From: Streptomyces nitrosporeus
GTDB taxonomy: Bacteria > Actinomycetota > Actinomycetes > Streptomycetales > Streptomycetaceae
NCBI RefSeq assembly: GCF_008704555.1
Contig: NZ_CP023702.1
Coordinates: 2,232,001-2,296,000 of the forward strand
Reading direction: 5' to 3'
DNA length: 64,000 bases
The notes under the pieces are model-generated. The model did no database searches and was not told the origin of the DNA. It was given only the letters and a program-made list of their open reading frames with translations. Of the stretch, positions 1 to 10,565 are shown piece by piece (the first letter of the stretch is position 1; each line of letters opens with the position of its first letter). Both the position numbers and the translations under genes were made by a program.

Positions 1-919
1 GCTTCTCGCTGATGACCATCTGCCCGTTGTACGTGGTCGTGGACGGTGCGCCCGCCGAGATCGGGATGTCCTTGATCTGCTCGCCGTCCCGGACCACCGT
101 CATCCGGTGCGAGCGCGCGTCGACGGTGGAGACCTGGCTGCGGCCGATGGTGAACTTCACCGTCTTGGCCTGCTTGCCGTAGACGCCCGGCCGTCCCTCC
201 ACCCCGTCCAGGTCCAGGCGCAGGGTCACCTTCGTGCCCGCGGCCCAGTACTTCTCGGGGCGGAAGTCGAGGCGGTCGTTGCCGAACCAGTGGGGCTCGA
301 TCTCCACGGCCGGCTCGGCCGTCACCCGGATCGCCTTCTCCACGGCCTCCGGGTCGGTGATGCCCCGGGTGAAGTTGATCGACACCGGCATGCCGACGCC
401 GACCGTGGAACCGTCCTCGGGGGTGTAGTGCCCGATGAAGGTGTTCTGCGGGACCAGCGTCGTGAAGGTGGTGTCCTTCGCCGACTGGCGGCCCTCGGCG
501 TCCTTCGCGACCGCGTGCACCGTGTACCTGGTCGCGGCGGCCAGGTGCCGGTCGGGCACCCAGCTCAGCCCGTCCGCGGCGATCTTGCCCTCGACCTCGT
601 TGCCCTTGGGGTCGGCGACCTCGACGGTGCTCAGCTTGCCCTGGGCGGCGGTGACCTTCAGGGCCCCGCTGGTCGCCACGTCGTCGGCGCCGTCCTTCGG
701 CGCGATGGTCACCACCGCCTGCGAGGCGGCGGTGTCGGCGCCCCCGCCACCGGTCCCCTTGCCGTCCTCGCCCTTGTCCGCGGCCGCGCCGCTCCCCCCG
801 CACGCCGTCACCAGCAGGAGCAGCGCGCCGAGTACCAGCGCCATGAGGCCCTGGGCCCCGCGCCCCCTCCGCCCCTTGTCCGCCCCGGCCGATGCCCCCG
901 ATATCGGCAGCCCGTTCAC
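1..919 (-). CDS. L,D-transpeptidase lipoprotein, C-terminal part outside window
   Basis: This is the first 306 codons of a lipid-anchored L,D-transpeptidase, an enzyme class that makes 3-3 cross-links in peptidoglycan outside the membrane. The GTG start at 919 has GAGGGGAG about 8 bases upstream. The N-terminus is basic (about residues 16-22), then hydrophobic, then has a lipobox LVTAC with the acylated Cys near residue 40. A Gly/Ala-rich linker and two Ig-like domains of the kind that precede YkuD domains follow; the visible end (SQVSTVDARSH) is the start of the catalytic domain. The catalytic SHGC motif is not in the window. It is paralogous to the next gene (both have FIG.Y.PE.GSTVG and HWFG...LDFRP). 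Family assignment is firm by architecture; the exact cross-linking role is inferred. Confidence 0.88.
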   Translation of the reverse strand, partial: MNGLPISGASAGADKGRRGRGAQGLMALVLGALLLLVTACGGSGAAADKGEDGKGTGGGGADTAASQAVVTIAPKDGADDVATSGALKVTAAQGKLSTVEVADPKGNEVEGKIAADGLSWVPDRHLAAATRYTVHAVAKDAEGRQSAKDTTFTTLVPQNTFIGHYTPEDGSTVGVGMPVSINFTRGITDPEAVEKAIRVTAEPAVEIEPHWFGNDRLDFRPEKYWAAGTKVTLRLDLDGVEGRPGVYGKQAKTVKFTIGRSQVSTVDARSHRMTVVRDGEQIKDIPISAGAPSTTTYNGQMVISEK

Positions 920-1108
920 TGTGGTCGTCTCCCCTCGCACGGCCTGGCCCCGCCATGGCCCGCACCCCCGCGCGCTGCACATGCACGCTCGCGAAAAGAC
1001 AATCACACCGGACGCCGGGTCGCCCTCCCCGGGAGTGTCACCGTTGTGTCCCAACCCGTCCCGGCCGGGCCCCGGGCGGTCCCGGGGCCCGCGCAGGTCA
1101 GCGACCGG

Positions 1109-2329
1109 TCAGCGCAGTGCCGAACCCTCCTTCCACCGCGCCCACCCGAGGTTCCAGCCGCCGAGCCCGTTGTCCGGCGCGACCGTGGTGTCCGTGGAGT
1201 TGACGATCTCCACCACGTCGCCGACGAGGGTCCGCTCGAAGAACCATCCGGCGGGGGTCCTGGAATTCCCGCCCTTCTCGTCGCGCAGCCCGATGCAGCC
1301 GTGGCTGGTGTTCCGGGCGCCGAAGACCGCGGACGGCTCCCAGTAGTTGCCGTGCAGGAAGGTGCCCGACTTGGTCAGCCTGATGGCGTGCGGGACGTCC
1401 TTGATGTCGTACTCGCCGCCGAAGCCGACGGTGTCACCGTTCATCCGGGTCACCTCGTGCATCTCGGAGACCACCATCTTGCCGTTGTACGTGGTGGTCC
1501 TCTCGGCGCCCGCGGTGACGGGCACCGTGCCGAGGACCCGGCCGTCGCGCCGGACCTCCATGGTGTGGGCCCGGACGTCCACCACGGAGACCTGCTCCCT
1601 GCCGACGGTGAACACCACCTTCTTCCGCTGGCTGCCGAACACCCCGGGCGCGCCCTCCACGTCGCGCAGCCCGATGTCGACGGTGACCTCGGTGCCCGGC
1701 CTCCAGTACCGGGCGGGCCGGAAGTCCAGCCGGGAGGCCCCGAACCAGTGGCCGGCCACCTCGACCTCGGGTTCCGCGGTGATCCGGATCGCCTTCTCCA
1801 CCGCGGCGCGGTTCTCCACCGGCCGGCTGAAGTCGAAGGAGACGATCATCCCGGTGCCGACCGTCGACCGGTTCTCCGGCTTGAAGTACCCGATGAACCG
1901 GTCCTCGGGGACCGCGGTCCTGAACGTGGTGCTGCGGGCCGACCGTTCGCCGTCGCCGTCGACCGCGACGGCCTCGACGCGGTACTTCCCGGCGAGCGCG
2001 AGCCGGTGCACCCCTCCGTGGGGTCTCCACGACCTGCCGTCGTCCGCGATCCGGCCCTCCACCTCCCGCTGCTCCGCGTCCTCGATCCGTGTCACCCTGA
2101 CCCGTTCCAGCCGCCCGTCGGGGACGCTCACCTCGACACGGCTGTCCGCGTCCACGTTCTCGGCACCGTCCCTGGGTACGACGCGGATGGTGTCCGCGGG
2201 GCCCCGGTCGTCCCCGAAGAGCGTCGCCGCCTCGGTGCAGCCCGCCAGCAGGGCCAGCACGGTGAACAGTCCTGCCCATGTCAGCACGGAGGCCGAACCC
2301 GTCCGTGCTCTCTTCGCTTCGTGGTTCAC
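1109..2329 (-). CDS. L,D-transpeptidase lipoprotein (YkuD)
   Basis: A 406-residue lipid-anchored L,D-transpeptidase. The chosen GTG at 2329 gives a short basic N-terminus, a hydrophobic stretch and a lipobox LLAGC with Cys near residue 31. Two Ig-like domains lead into a YkuD domain with a conserved His (LHGNYW) and the catalytic SHGC motif (Cys near residue 345), so all catalytic residues are present. The open frame runs much further upstream but would destroy the signal peptide, so it was trimmed. No strong Shine-Dalgarno is visible; a G-rich tract lies just before the start. It sits 190 bases downstream of the paralogue at 1-919 on the same strand, so the pair probably arose by duplication. 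The alternative GTG slightly upstream (VTVVGRG) cannot be excluded. Confidence 0.9.
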   Translation of the reverse strand: MNHEAKRARTGSASVLTWAGLFTVLALLAGCTEAATLFGDDRGPADTIRVVPRDGAENVDADSRVEVSVPDGRLERVRVTRIEDAEQREVEGRIADDGRSWRPHGGVHRLALAGKYRVEAVAVDGDGERSARSTTFRTAVPEDRFIGYFKPENRSTVGTGMIVSFDFSRPVENRAAVEKAIRITAEPEVEVAGHWFGASRLDFRPARYWRPGTEVTVDIGLRDVEGAPGVFGSQRKKVVFTVGREQVSVVDVRAHTMEVRRDGRVLGTVPVTAGAERTTTYNGKMVVSEMHEVTRMNGDTVGFGGEYDIKDVPHAIRLTKSGTFLHGNYWEPSAVFGARNTSHGCIGLRDEKGGNSRTPAGWFFERTLVGDVVEIVNSTDTTVAPDNGLGGWNLGWARWKEGSALR

Positions 2330-2485
2330 GCCCCGCCCAACGACGGTCACGCCCGGGGGAAACGTGAGCGCGGGCCGCGCCGTGGGCAGAACAGGGGGGA
2401 GGACACCACCGGGAAGGGCCGTGGCGCGGGCGCCGCGCGCCCTTCCCGCGGGTGGCGCGCCCGACGAGTCGCAGGAGGCCGAGAC

Positions 2486-4746
<2,261 letters not shown>

Positions 4747-4771
<25 letters not shown>

Positions 4772-5412
4772 CCGACGGCGACGGCCGCGGCCCGGTCCTT
4801 GGCGCCCAGTTTGGCGAAGACATGGGTGAGGTGGGTCTTCACCGTCGCCTCACTGATGAACAGTACGGCGGCGATCTCGCGGTTGGAGGTGCCCCGGGCG
4901 ACGAGGGCGAGCACCTCGCGCTCGCGTGCGGACAGCGCCTCGCCCGCCGGCCCGGCCGGGGTCCGCACCCGGGTCACCAGCCGTGAGGCGACGGCCGGGG
5001 AGAGCACGGTGCGGCCCTCGGCCGCGGCGCGTACCGCGGTGAACAGCTCGTCGCGGGGCGCGTCCTTGAGGAGGTAGCCGGTGGCGCCCGCCTCGATCGC
5101 GGGGAGCGTGTCGGAGTCGGTGTCGTACGTGGTCAGGACGAGCACCCGGGACCGGGCTCCCCGGCGGGTGAGTTCGGCGATGGCCGCCACTCCCCCGCCG
5201 CCGGGCATCCGCAGGTCCATCAGGACGACGTCGGGGTCCAGTTCCAGGACGAGTCCGACGGCGGCGACCCCGTCGGCGGCCTCGCCGAGCACCCGGAAAC
5301 CGGGCGCGGAGGTGAACATCCCGCGCAGACCGTCCCGGACGACGGGGTGGTCGTCGACGAGGACGAGGGTGATGGGGCGGGCGGGACCTGGGGTGGGGGC
5401 GGCATCGGTCAT
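4747..5412 (-). CDS. NarL/LuxR-family response regulator
   Basis: A 221-residue DNA-binding response regulator. The receiver domain runs from about residue 14 to 130, with the acidic pair after LVLVDD, phospho-acceptor Asp66 in VVLMDLRMPG and the conserved Lys in YLLKDAP. A LuxR-type HTH follows at about 155-215 (LSAREREVLALVARG, then TVKTHLTHVFAKLG). The ATG at 5412 gives the standard family start (MTDAAPTPGP). It is the last gene of a leftward operon with the histidine kinase (70-base gap) and an ABC-2 transporter, so it probably controls that exporter. The 3' end overlaps glgX by 25 bases in convergent orientation. Confidence 0.94.
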
Positions 5413-5482
5413 GTCGCAGCCACCGTACTGCCCGCCGGACGCACCGGGCCAGGGGGAGCCGCCGCTGTCCCGCGCCGGCCCG

Positions 5483-6742
5483 TCAGGCCGGCCGGACCAG
5501 GGGGACCCTCGCCGACACCGCGGTGCCCAGGCCCGGTTCGGACTCCACGGTGACCGTGCCCGCGATCCGTTCGGCCCGCGCCCGCATCCCGCCGAGCCCG
5601 AAGCCTCCGGCGCCGCTGTACGGCGGAAGGGCGGCGGGGTCGAAGCCGCGGCCGTCGTCCCGGACGTCCAGGGTGATCTCGTCGCCCATGTAGGAGAGGG
5701 TGACCCCGGCACGGGTGGCCCCGGCGTGGCGGGCCGCGTTGGCCAGGGACTCCTCGGCGATGCGCAGGAGGGTGGCGCCCACCTCGTCGTGCAGCGGCTC
5801 GGCCGTGCCGGTGACGGTGAAGTCCGCGCGTACACCGTGCCGTTCGGCCCAGCCGGTGACCGTCTTCTCCAGCGCCCCCGGCAGGTCGTCCTCCTCCAGG
5901 GCCGCGGGGACCAGGTTGTGCACGGAGCGCCGGGCCTCGCCGAGGCTGTGCCGGGCGAGTGCGGCGGCGCTGTCGAGGTGGCGGCGGGCCAGGGCGGGGT
6001 CGCCGCCGCCGGTGGAGGCGGCCGCCTGGAGCTGGGCGATGATCCCGGCCAGTCCCTGGGCGAGCGTGTCGTGGATCTCGGCGGCCAGCCTGCGCCGTTC
6101 GTCGGCGACCCCGGCCTCGCGGGCCTGGAGGAGGAGCTGGGCGTGCAGGGCGGCGTTCTCGGCGAGGGCCTGTTCCAGCCGGGTGTTGGCGCGTTCCAGT
6201 TCGCCGATGGTCTCGGTCTGGCGCCTGGTCTTCTCGGCCTCGCGGTCGCCCAGGTTGCCGAAGAGGAGGGCGAGCGAGGCGTGCAGGACGAAGAGGGCCC
6301 CGAAGGCCCCCCAGTTGGTGAGCGAGGCGGGCGGCATGCCGCTGCCGGACTGGGCGCCGGCCATGGTGACGGCGGTGCAGAGCAGTCCGGCGCGGGCGAA
6401 CCGTTTCGGCAGCAGGCTGCCGACGTCGAAGTAGCCGATGATGGCGTAGATGGAGAAGAACGGGTTGCTCCAGCACAGCGCGAAGGCGGCCACCGTCCGC
6501 AGCACGTAGTAGACCGTCGCGGCGGGGGCGTGCGGCCCGGTCCCCGGCCTGGTCCGGTCCCACCAGAGCTGGAGGGCCGAGGCCGCGACGACCAGGCCGC
6601 CGGCGGCGCGCACCTCGCCGGCCGTCATGCCGATCAGCCGGGACGACAGGGCGGCCATCAGGACGGCGATGGCCAGGAGGGTCCAGGGGCCGTACCGGTA
6701 GAACTGCTCCCAGCGCTGCTCGACCGTCGTCCCGCCGCTCAT
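5483..6742 (-). CDS. sensor histidine kinase (HisKA_3 type)
   Basis: A 419-residue membrane histidine kinase of the NarX/DesK class, partner of the LuxR-type regulator just downstream. Hydrophobic segments fall at about residues 20-38, 45-60, 76-105 and 145-162, so the sensor is mostly membrane-embedded with short loops. A coiled coil (about 165-215) leads to the H-box RRRLAAEIHDTLAQG, with phospho-acceptor His at about 224. The HATPase_c domain has the N-box-like AEESLANAARHAGA and the G boxes DDGRGFD and GFGLGGMRAR. The ATG at 6742 lies 57 bases after the permease stop, in the same operon. The location and lack of a large outer domain suggest sensing of membrane stress or the transported compound; that is inference. 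Confidence 0.93.
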   Translation of the reverse strand: MSGGTTVEQRWEQFYRYGPWTLLAIAVLMAALSSRLIGMTAGEVRAAGGLVVAASALQLWWDRTRPGTGPHAPAATVYYVLRTVAAFALCWSNPFFSIYAIIGYFDVGSLLPKRFARAGLLCTAVTMAGAQSGSGMPPASLTNWGAFGALFVLHASLALLFGNLGDREAEKTRRQTETIGELERANTRLEQALAENAALHAQLLLQAREAGVADERRRLAAEIHDTLAQGLAGIIAQLQAAASTGGGDPALARRHLDSAAALARHSLGEARRSVHNLVPAALEEDDLPGALEKTVTGWAERHGVRADFTVTGTAEPLHDEVGATLLRIAEESLANAARHAGATRAGVTLSYMGDEITLDVRDDGRGFDPAALPPYSGAGGFGLGGMRARAERIAGTVTVESEPGLGTAVSARVPLVRPA

Positions 6743-6799
6743 GGCGCCCTCCCCCTCGGTTCCGTACCGGCCCAGTCTCCCCCCGTCGGCGGCGCCCGG

Positions 6800-7579
6800 T
6801 CACTCCCAGCGGAAGAGCCGGGCCGACAGGGCTCCGAGCACGGCGGTCCACACCGCCATGACGGCGAGGTGCGTCCAGCCGGGCCAGCTTCCGGAAGCGG
6901 CCTGGTCGAGTGCCTGGGACGCGGCCCCGAAGGGGGTGAACTCGACGACGGTGCGCAGCAGTCCGGGCATGACCTGAACGGGCACCCAGACCCCGGCGGT
7001 GAACATCATCAGCAGGTACGCGACCGAGCCGACGGCCGTCGCGGCCTTCGTCGTCGGGGCCAGGGCGCAGACGGCGGCGCCGAGCGCGAGGACGCAGGCG
7101 ACGGCGAGGAGGAGCGACAGGGCGTATCCGGGGAGCTGCTCCGGCAGGCGGACGCCGAAGCCCGCCCGTCCGACGGCCATGACGAGGACGGCGGAGCCCA
7201 GCGCGGCGGCCCCGTGCAGGGTGATCTGGGCGAGGAGGAGGGCGGAGGGCCGGACGGGGGTGGCCGACATACGGCGCAGGATGCCGCGTTCGCGGTAGCC
7301 GGTGAGGACGGGCGGCATGGCCTGGAGGCCGGCCATGATCATGGCGAGCAGGACGGCCACGGGGACGTAGATGTCGACGACCCTGCGTCCGCCGAGGCCG
7401 TCGTCGGCCTCCCGGAAGGACGGGACCAGGCCGAGGATCGTCAGGAGGACGGCCGGGAAGACCAGGATCCAGAAGAGGCTGCCGGGTTCGCGCAGGAAGA
7501 GGCGGGTCTCGGTCGTGAGGACGGCGCCGAGCGGGCGGGGCGCCGGGGCGGCCGGAGCCGCGGTCGTGGTCGTGGGCAT
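6800..7579 (-). CDS. ABC-2 type exporter permease
   Basis: A 259-residue integral membrane subunit of an ABC-2 drug or lipid exporter. After a short Thr/Pro/Ala N-terminus come six hydrophobic segments (from FWILVFPAVLLTILGLV to VMAVWTAVLGALSARLF). The loop around GYRERGILRRMSATPV and the late FTPFGAASQALDQA are typical of the DrrB/YadH family. The ATG at 7579 overlaps the stop of the ATPase gene by one base (TGATG), which implies translational coupling. With the ATPase it forms the transporter, and the following kinase and regulator probably control it. The substrate is unknown. Confidence 0.93.
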   Translation of the reverse strand: MPTTTTAAPAAPAPRPLGAVLTTETRLFLREPGSLFWILVFPAVLLTILGLVPSFREADDGLGGRRVVDIYVPVAVLLAMIMAGLQAMPPVLTGYRERGILRRMSATPVRPSALLLAQITLHGAAALGSAVLVMAVGRAGFGVRLPEQLPGYALSLLLAVACVLALGAAVCALAPTTKAATAVGSVAYLLMMFTAGVWVPVQVMPGLLRTVVEFTPFGAASQALDQAASGSWPGWTHLAVMAVWTAVLGALSARLFRWE

Positions 7580-8490
7580 CAGGCGTCCTGCTCCGTGAGG
7601 TCGAGGAAGGCGTCGTCGAGGCTGGTGTCCAGCACCCGCAGCCGGCTGGCGGTGATGCCGAGGCCGGCCAGCAGCGAGATGACCGCGTCGGCGGTCTCGT
7701 CGGTGCCGTGGACGGTGATCCGGCCGTCGCGTCCGTCGGTGGAGACGGACACCGCGCCGGGCAGCCGGCCGAGGGCGCGGGGGTCGGGGAGCGGCTTCGA
7801 GGGGGTGAAGGAGACGACGGTGGAGCCGGCGGAACGGCCGGCGATCCCGGCCGGGGTGTCGAGGGCGATGAGCCGGCCCTTGTCGATGACGGCGATCCGG
7901 TCGCAGAGGTACTGGGCCTCCTCCATGAAGTGGGTGACCAGGACGACGGTCACCCCGCTGTCCCGCACCTCCTCGATGAGCCGCCAGGTGTCGCGGCGGG
8001 CGCGGGGGTCGAGTCCGGTGGTCAGTTCGTCCAGGACGACCACCCGGGGGTTGCCGACGAGGGCGAGCGCGATGAACAGCCGCTGCTTCTGGCCGCCGGA
8101 CAGCTTGGCGAAACGCTGCCCGAGGTGGTCCTCCAGCCCGAGGCGTCCGGCGAGCACCCGCCAGTCGGCGGGGTGCGGGTAGAAGGCGCTGTAGAGCTCC
8201 AGGGCCTCGCGGACGGTCAGTTTGGGCTGGAGCCCGCTCTCCTGGAGCTGGGTGCCGAGCAGCCGGGTGACCTCGTGCCGGTCGGCGACCGGGTCGAGTC
8301 CGGCGACCCGTACGGTGCCGGCGTCGGGGACGCGCAGGCCCTCGACGCATTCGACGGTGGTGGTCTTGCCGGCCCCGTTGGGTCCGAGGATCCCGAAGAT
8401 CTCCCCCTCCTCGACGGTGAAGCCCACCCCGTCGACGGCAAGGCGCCCGCGGTAGGCCTTGCGGATCCCGTTCACTTCGATGATTGGCAT
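7579..8490 (-). CDS. ABC transporter ATP-binding protein (DrrA-like)
   Basis: A 303-residue cytoplasmic ATPase for the ABC-2 permease that follows. Walker A (GPNGAGKTT) is near residue 38, the signature LSGGQKQR near 130, Walker B (VVVLDELTTGLDP) near 150 and the H-loop (VLVTHFMEEA) near 185. The C-terminal 80 residues form the DrrA-type extension. Note VLDEL rather than VLDEP after Walker B, a common variant. The ATG at 8490 starts MPIIEVNGIRKAY, the normal family N-terminus. It is the first gene of a four-gene leftward operon (ATPase, permease, kinase, regulator). Substrate is unknown; antibiotics or lipids are usual in the family. Confidence 0.94.
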   Translation of the reverse strand: MPIIEVNGIRKAYRGRLAVDGVGFTVEEGEIFGILGPNGAGKTTTVECVEGLRVPDAGTVRVAGLDPVADRHEVTRLLGTQLQESGLQPKLTVREALELYSAFYPHPADWRVLAGRLGLEDHLGQRFAKLSGGQKQRLFIALALVGNPRVVVLDELTTGLDPRARRDTWRLIEEVRDSGVTVVLVTHFMEEAQYLCDRIAVIDKGRLIALDTPAGIAGRSAGSTVVSFTPSKPLPDPRALGRLPGAVSVSTDGRDGRITVHGTDETADAVISLLAGLGITASRLRVLDTSLDDAFLDLTEQDA

Positions 8491-8675
8491 ACCCGCAAGG
8501 GTTCCGCCGGACGGCCGCGGGCGGCATCCGCCGACCCGCTCGAAGCCGCATCATCCGATCGGCTGATGGGCGCCGTCGAACAGCTGACCCGGCGGTGCCC
8601 CGGCCGGTGCTGCGCCGGTGGCCGTCCGGAAAACCACGTGAGGGATGTCAGTGGTGAACCATAGGCTCGGTCCTG

Positions 8676-10565
8676 ATGCCCGAAAAACTTGCAGAGCCCA
8701 CGGAACGGTCCGCCGTGCGCTCCCTTCTGCGTCTGTGGCCCTATGTCCGGCCGGTGCGCGCACGGTGGTTCTGCGCCGCCCTCGTCGCGGTGCTCGCCTC
8801 CTGTCTCGGCCTGGTGATCCCGCTGGTCCTGAAGTGGATGGTGGACGGGCCCGTCGCGGACCGGGACCCGGGCGGGGTGTGGCTGGGCGCGCTGTACCTG
8901 CTGCTGCTGGGCATCGTCGAAGCGGCGCTCTTCGGGCTCCGGAGGTGGCTGGTGGCGCGCCCGCTGGCCGGGGTCGAGGCAGCGATGCGCGCGGACCTCT
9001 ACCGCCATCTCCAGCGCCTCCCGGTGGCGTTCCACGACCGCTGGCCGTCCGGGCAGCTGCTCTCACGCGGGACGACGGACCTGATGCTGCTGCGGATGTT
9101 CCTGGCGTTCCCGCTGACCTTCCTGCTGGTCAACGCCACGACGATCCTGGTCGGTTTCGTCATCCTGTTCGCCCAGGAGTGGTCGCTGGGGCTGGTACTG
9201 CTGGTGCCCGCGGTGCCGTTGATGGTGCTGTGCTCCGTCTTCGAGTCGAAGTACTCGCTGGTGGCGCGGAAGGCGCAGGACCAGGTCGGTGACCTGACGA
9301 CGGTCGTCGAGGAGAGCGTGCTGGGCATCCGCGTCGTCAAGGGGTTCGGCCGGCACCGCAGCCAGGCGCGGGCCTTCCGGGCGCTGACGGGACGGCTGCG
9401 GGGGACGGAGCTGGCCAAGGCCCGGCTGCTGGCCGGGATCTGGGCGCTGATCACCTCCATCCCCGAACTGGCCATCGGTGCCGCGCTGGTGCTGGGCACC
9501 GTCCAGGTGGCGGACGGCGACCTGTCGGCGGGGACGCTGGTGGCGTTCCTGTCGACGGCGCTGGCGCTGCGCTGGCCGGTGGAGTCGATCGGCTTCCTGC
9601 TGGCGATGAGCCAGGAGTCGGCGACGGCCGCCGACCGCTACTTCGAGGTCATGGACGTCGCCGAGGAGCACGCGGAACCCTCGGAGCACCCGGGGCCCCC
9701 GGAGCCTGCGGAGCGCCCGGGGCCCGCGGGTGGCGCAAAGGCCCCCCGGCCCGGCGGCGGGCGGGAGGAGGGACTGGTCTTCGAGGGGGTCGAGTTCCGC
9801 TACCCGGACGCCGCCCCCGGCTCCGCACCCGTCCTGTCCCGGATCGATCTGCGCGTCCGCCCCGGCGAGACGATGGCCCTGGTGGGCGCGACCGGTTCCG
9901 GCAAGACGACGCTGACCGCGCTGGTGCCCCGGCTGCACGAGGTCACCGGGGGCCGCATCCTGCTGGACGGTGAGGACATCGCGTCCATGGACCGGGCCAG
10001 GCTGCGCGAGCTGGTGTCGGTGGCGTTCGAGGAGCCGACGCTCTTCTCGGCGACCGTCGGCGAGAACGTGCTGATGGGCGCGGAGGGCGCGAGCGAGCAG
10101 GAGCTGCGCCGGGCGCTGTCCGTCGCCCAGGCGGACTTCGTGGACGCGCTGCCGGACGGGACCGGCACCCAGGTCGGCGAGCAGGGCCTGAGCCTGTCGG
10201 GCGGCCAGCGGCAGCGGCTCGCCCTGGCGCGTGCCGTCGTGGGCGGGCCCCGTTTCCTGGTACTCGACGATCCGCTCTCCGCGCTGGACGTGCACACGGA
10301 GGCGCTGGTGGAGGCGGCGCTGCGGCGGGTGCTGGAGGACACCACGGCCCTGGTCGTCGCCCACCGGCCGTCGACGGTGATGCTGGCCGACCGGGTGGCC
10401 CTGCTGTCCGGGGGCCGGATCGCCGCGGTCGGCACCCATCAGGAACTGCTGCGCACCCGCCCCGAGTACGCCTGGCTGATGTCGGGCGCGCGGAGCGCCC
10501 CCGCAGGTGCCGCCGCCCCGGCGGGCACCGGTACCCCCACTGCCGAGGAGGGCAGCACCCGATGA
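8676..10565 (+). CDS. heterodimeric ABC exporter, subunit 1 (degenerate Walker B)
   Basis: A 629-residue half-transporter with an N-terminal six-helix membrane domain (about residues 20-310) and a C-terminal nucleotide-binding domain (about 370-600). Between them is a low-complexity Pro/Glu linker (about residues 330-365). The nucleotide domain has Walker A GATGSGKTT and a canonical LSGGQRQR signature, but Walker B reads FLVLDDPLSALD: the catalytic Glu is replaced by Asp. Such asymmetry marks heterodimeric exporters. The ATG at 8676 starts MPEKLAEPTERS. The stop overlaps the next gene by four bases (ATGA), so the two halves are co-translated. Substrate is unknown; multidrug or lipid export is likely. 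Confidence 0.93.
   Translation: MPEKLAEPTERSAVRSLLRLWPYVRPVRARWFCAALVAVLASCLGLVIPLVLKWMVDGPVADRDPGGVWLGALYLLLLGIVEAALFGLRRWLVARPLAGVEAAMRADLYRHLQRLPVAFHDRWPSGQLLSRGTTDLMLLRMFLAFPLTFLLVNATTILVGFVILFAQEWSLGLVLLVPAVPLMVLCSVFESKYSLVARKAQDQVGDLTTVVEESVLGIRVVKGFGRHRSQARAFRALTGRLRGTELAKARLLAGIWALITSIPELAIGAALVLGTVQVADGDLSAGTLVAFLSTALALRWPVESIGFLLAMSQESATAADRYFEVMDVAEEHAEPSEHPGPPEPAERPGPAGGAKAPRPGGGREEGLVFEGVEFRYPDAAPGSAPVLSRIDLRVRPGETMALVGATGSGKTTLTALVPRLHEVTGGRILLDGEDIASMDRARLRELVSVAFEEPTLFSATVGENVLMGAEGASEQELRRALSVAQADFVDALPDGTGTQVGEQGLSLSGGQRQRLALARAVVGGPRFLVLDDPLSALDVHTEALVEAALRRVLEDTTALVVAHRPSTVMLADRVALLSGGRIAAVGTHQELLRTRPEYAWLMSGARSAPAGAAAPAGTGTPTAEEGSTR

Noticed and set aside
107..2485. Continuous open frame upstream of glgX on the plus strand
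   Set aside because: It lies antisense to the two L,D-transpeptidase genes, has composition of a GC-rich shadow frame, and glgX has a clear GTG with AGGAGG at 2486.
5081..8182. 1033-codon open frame on the plus strand
   Set aside because: It is antisense to the kinase, permease and ATPase genes, which have complete family motifs; the translation is low-complexity Gly/Arg/Asp.
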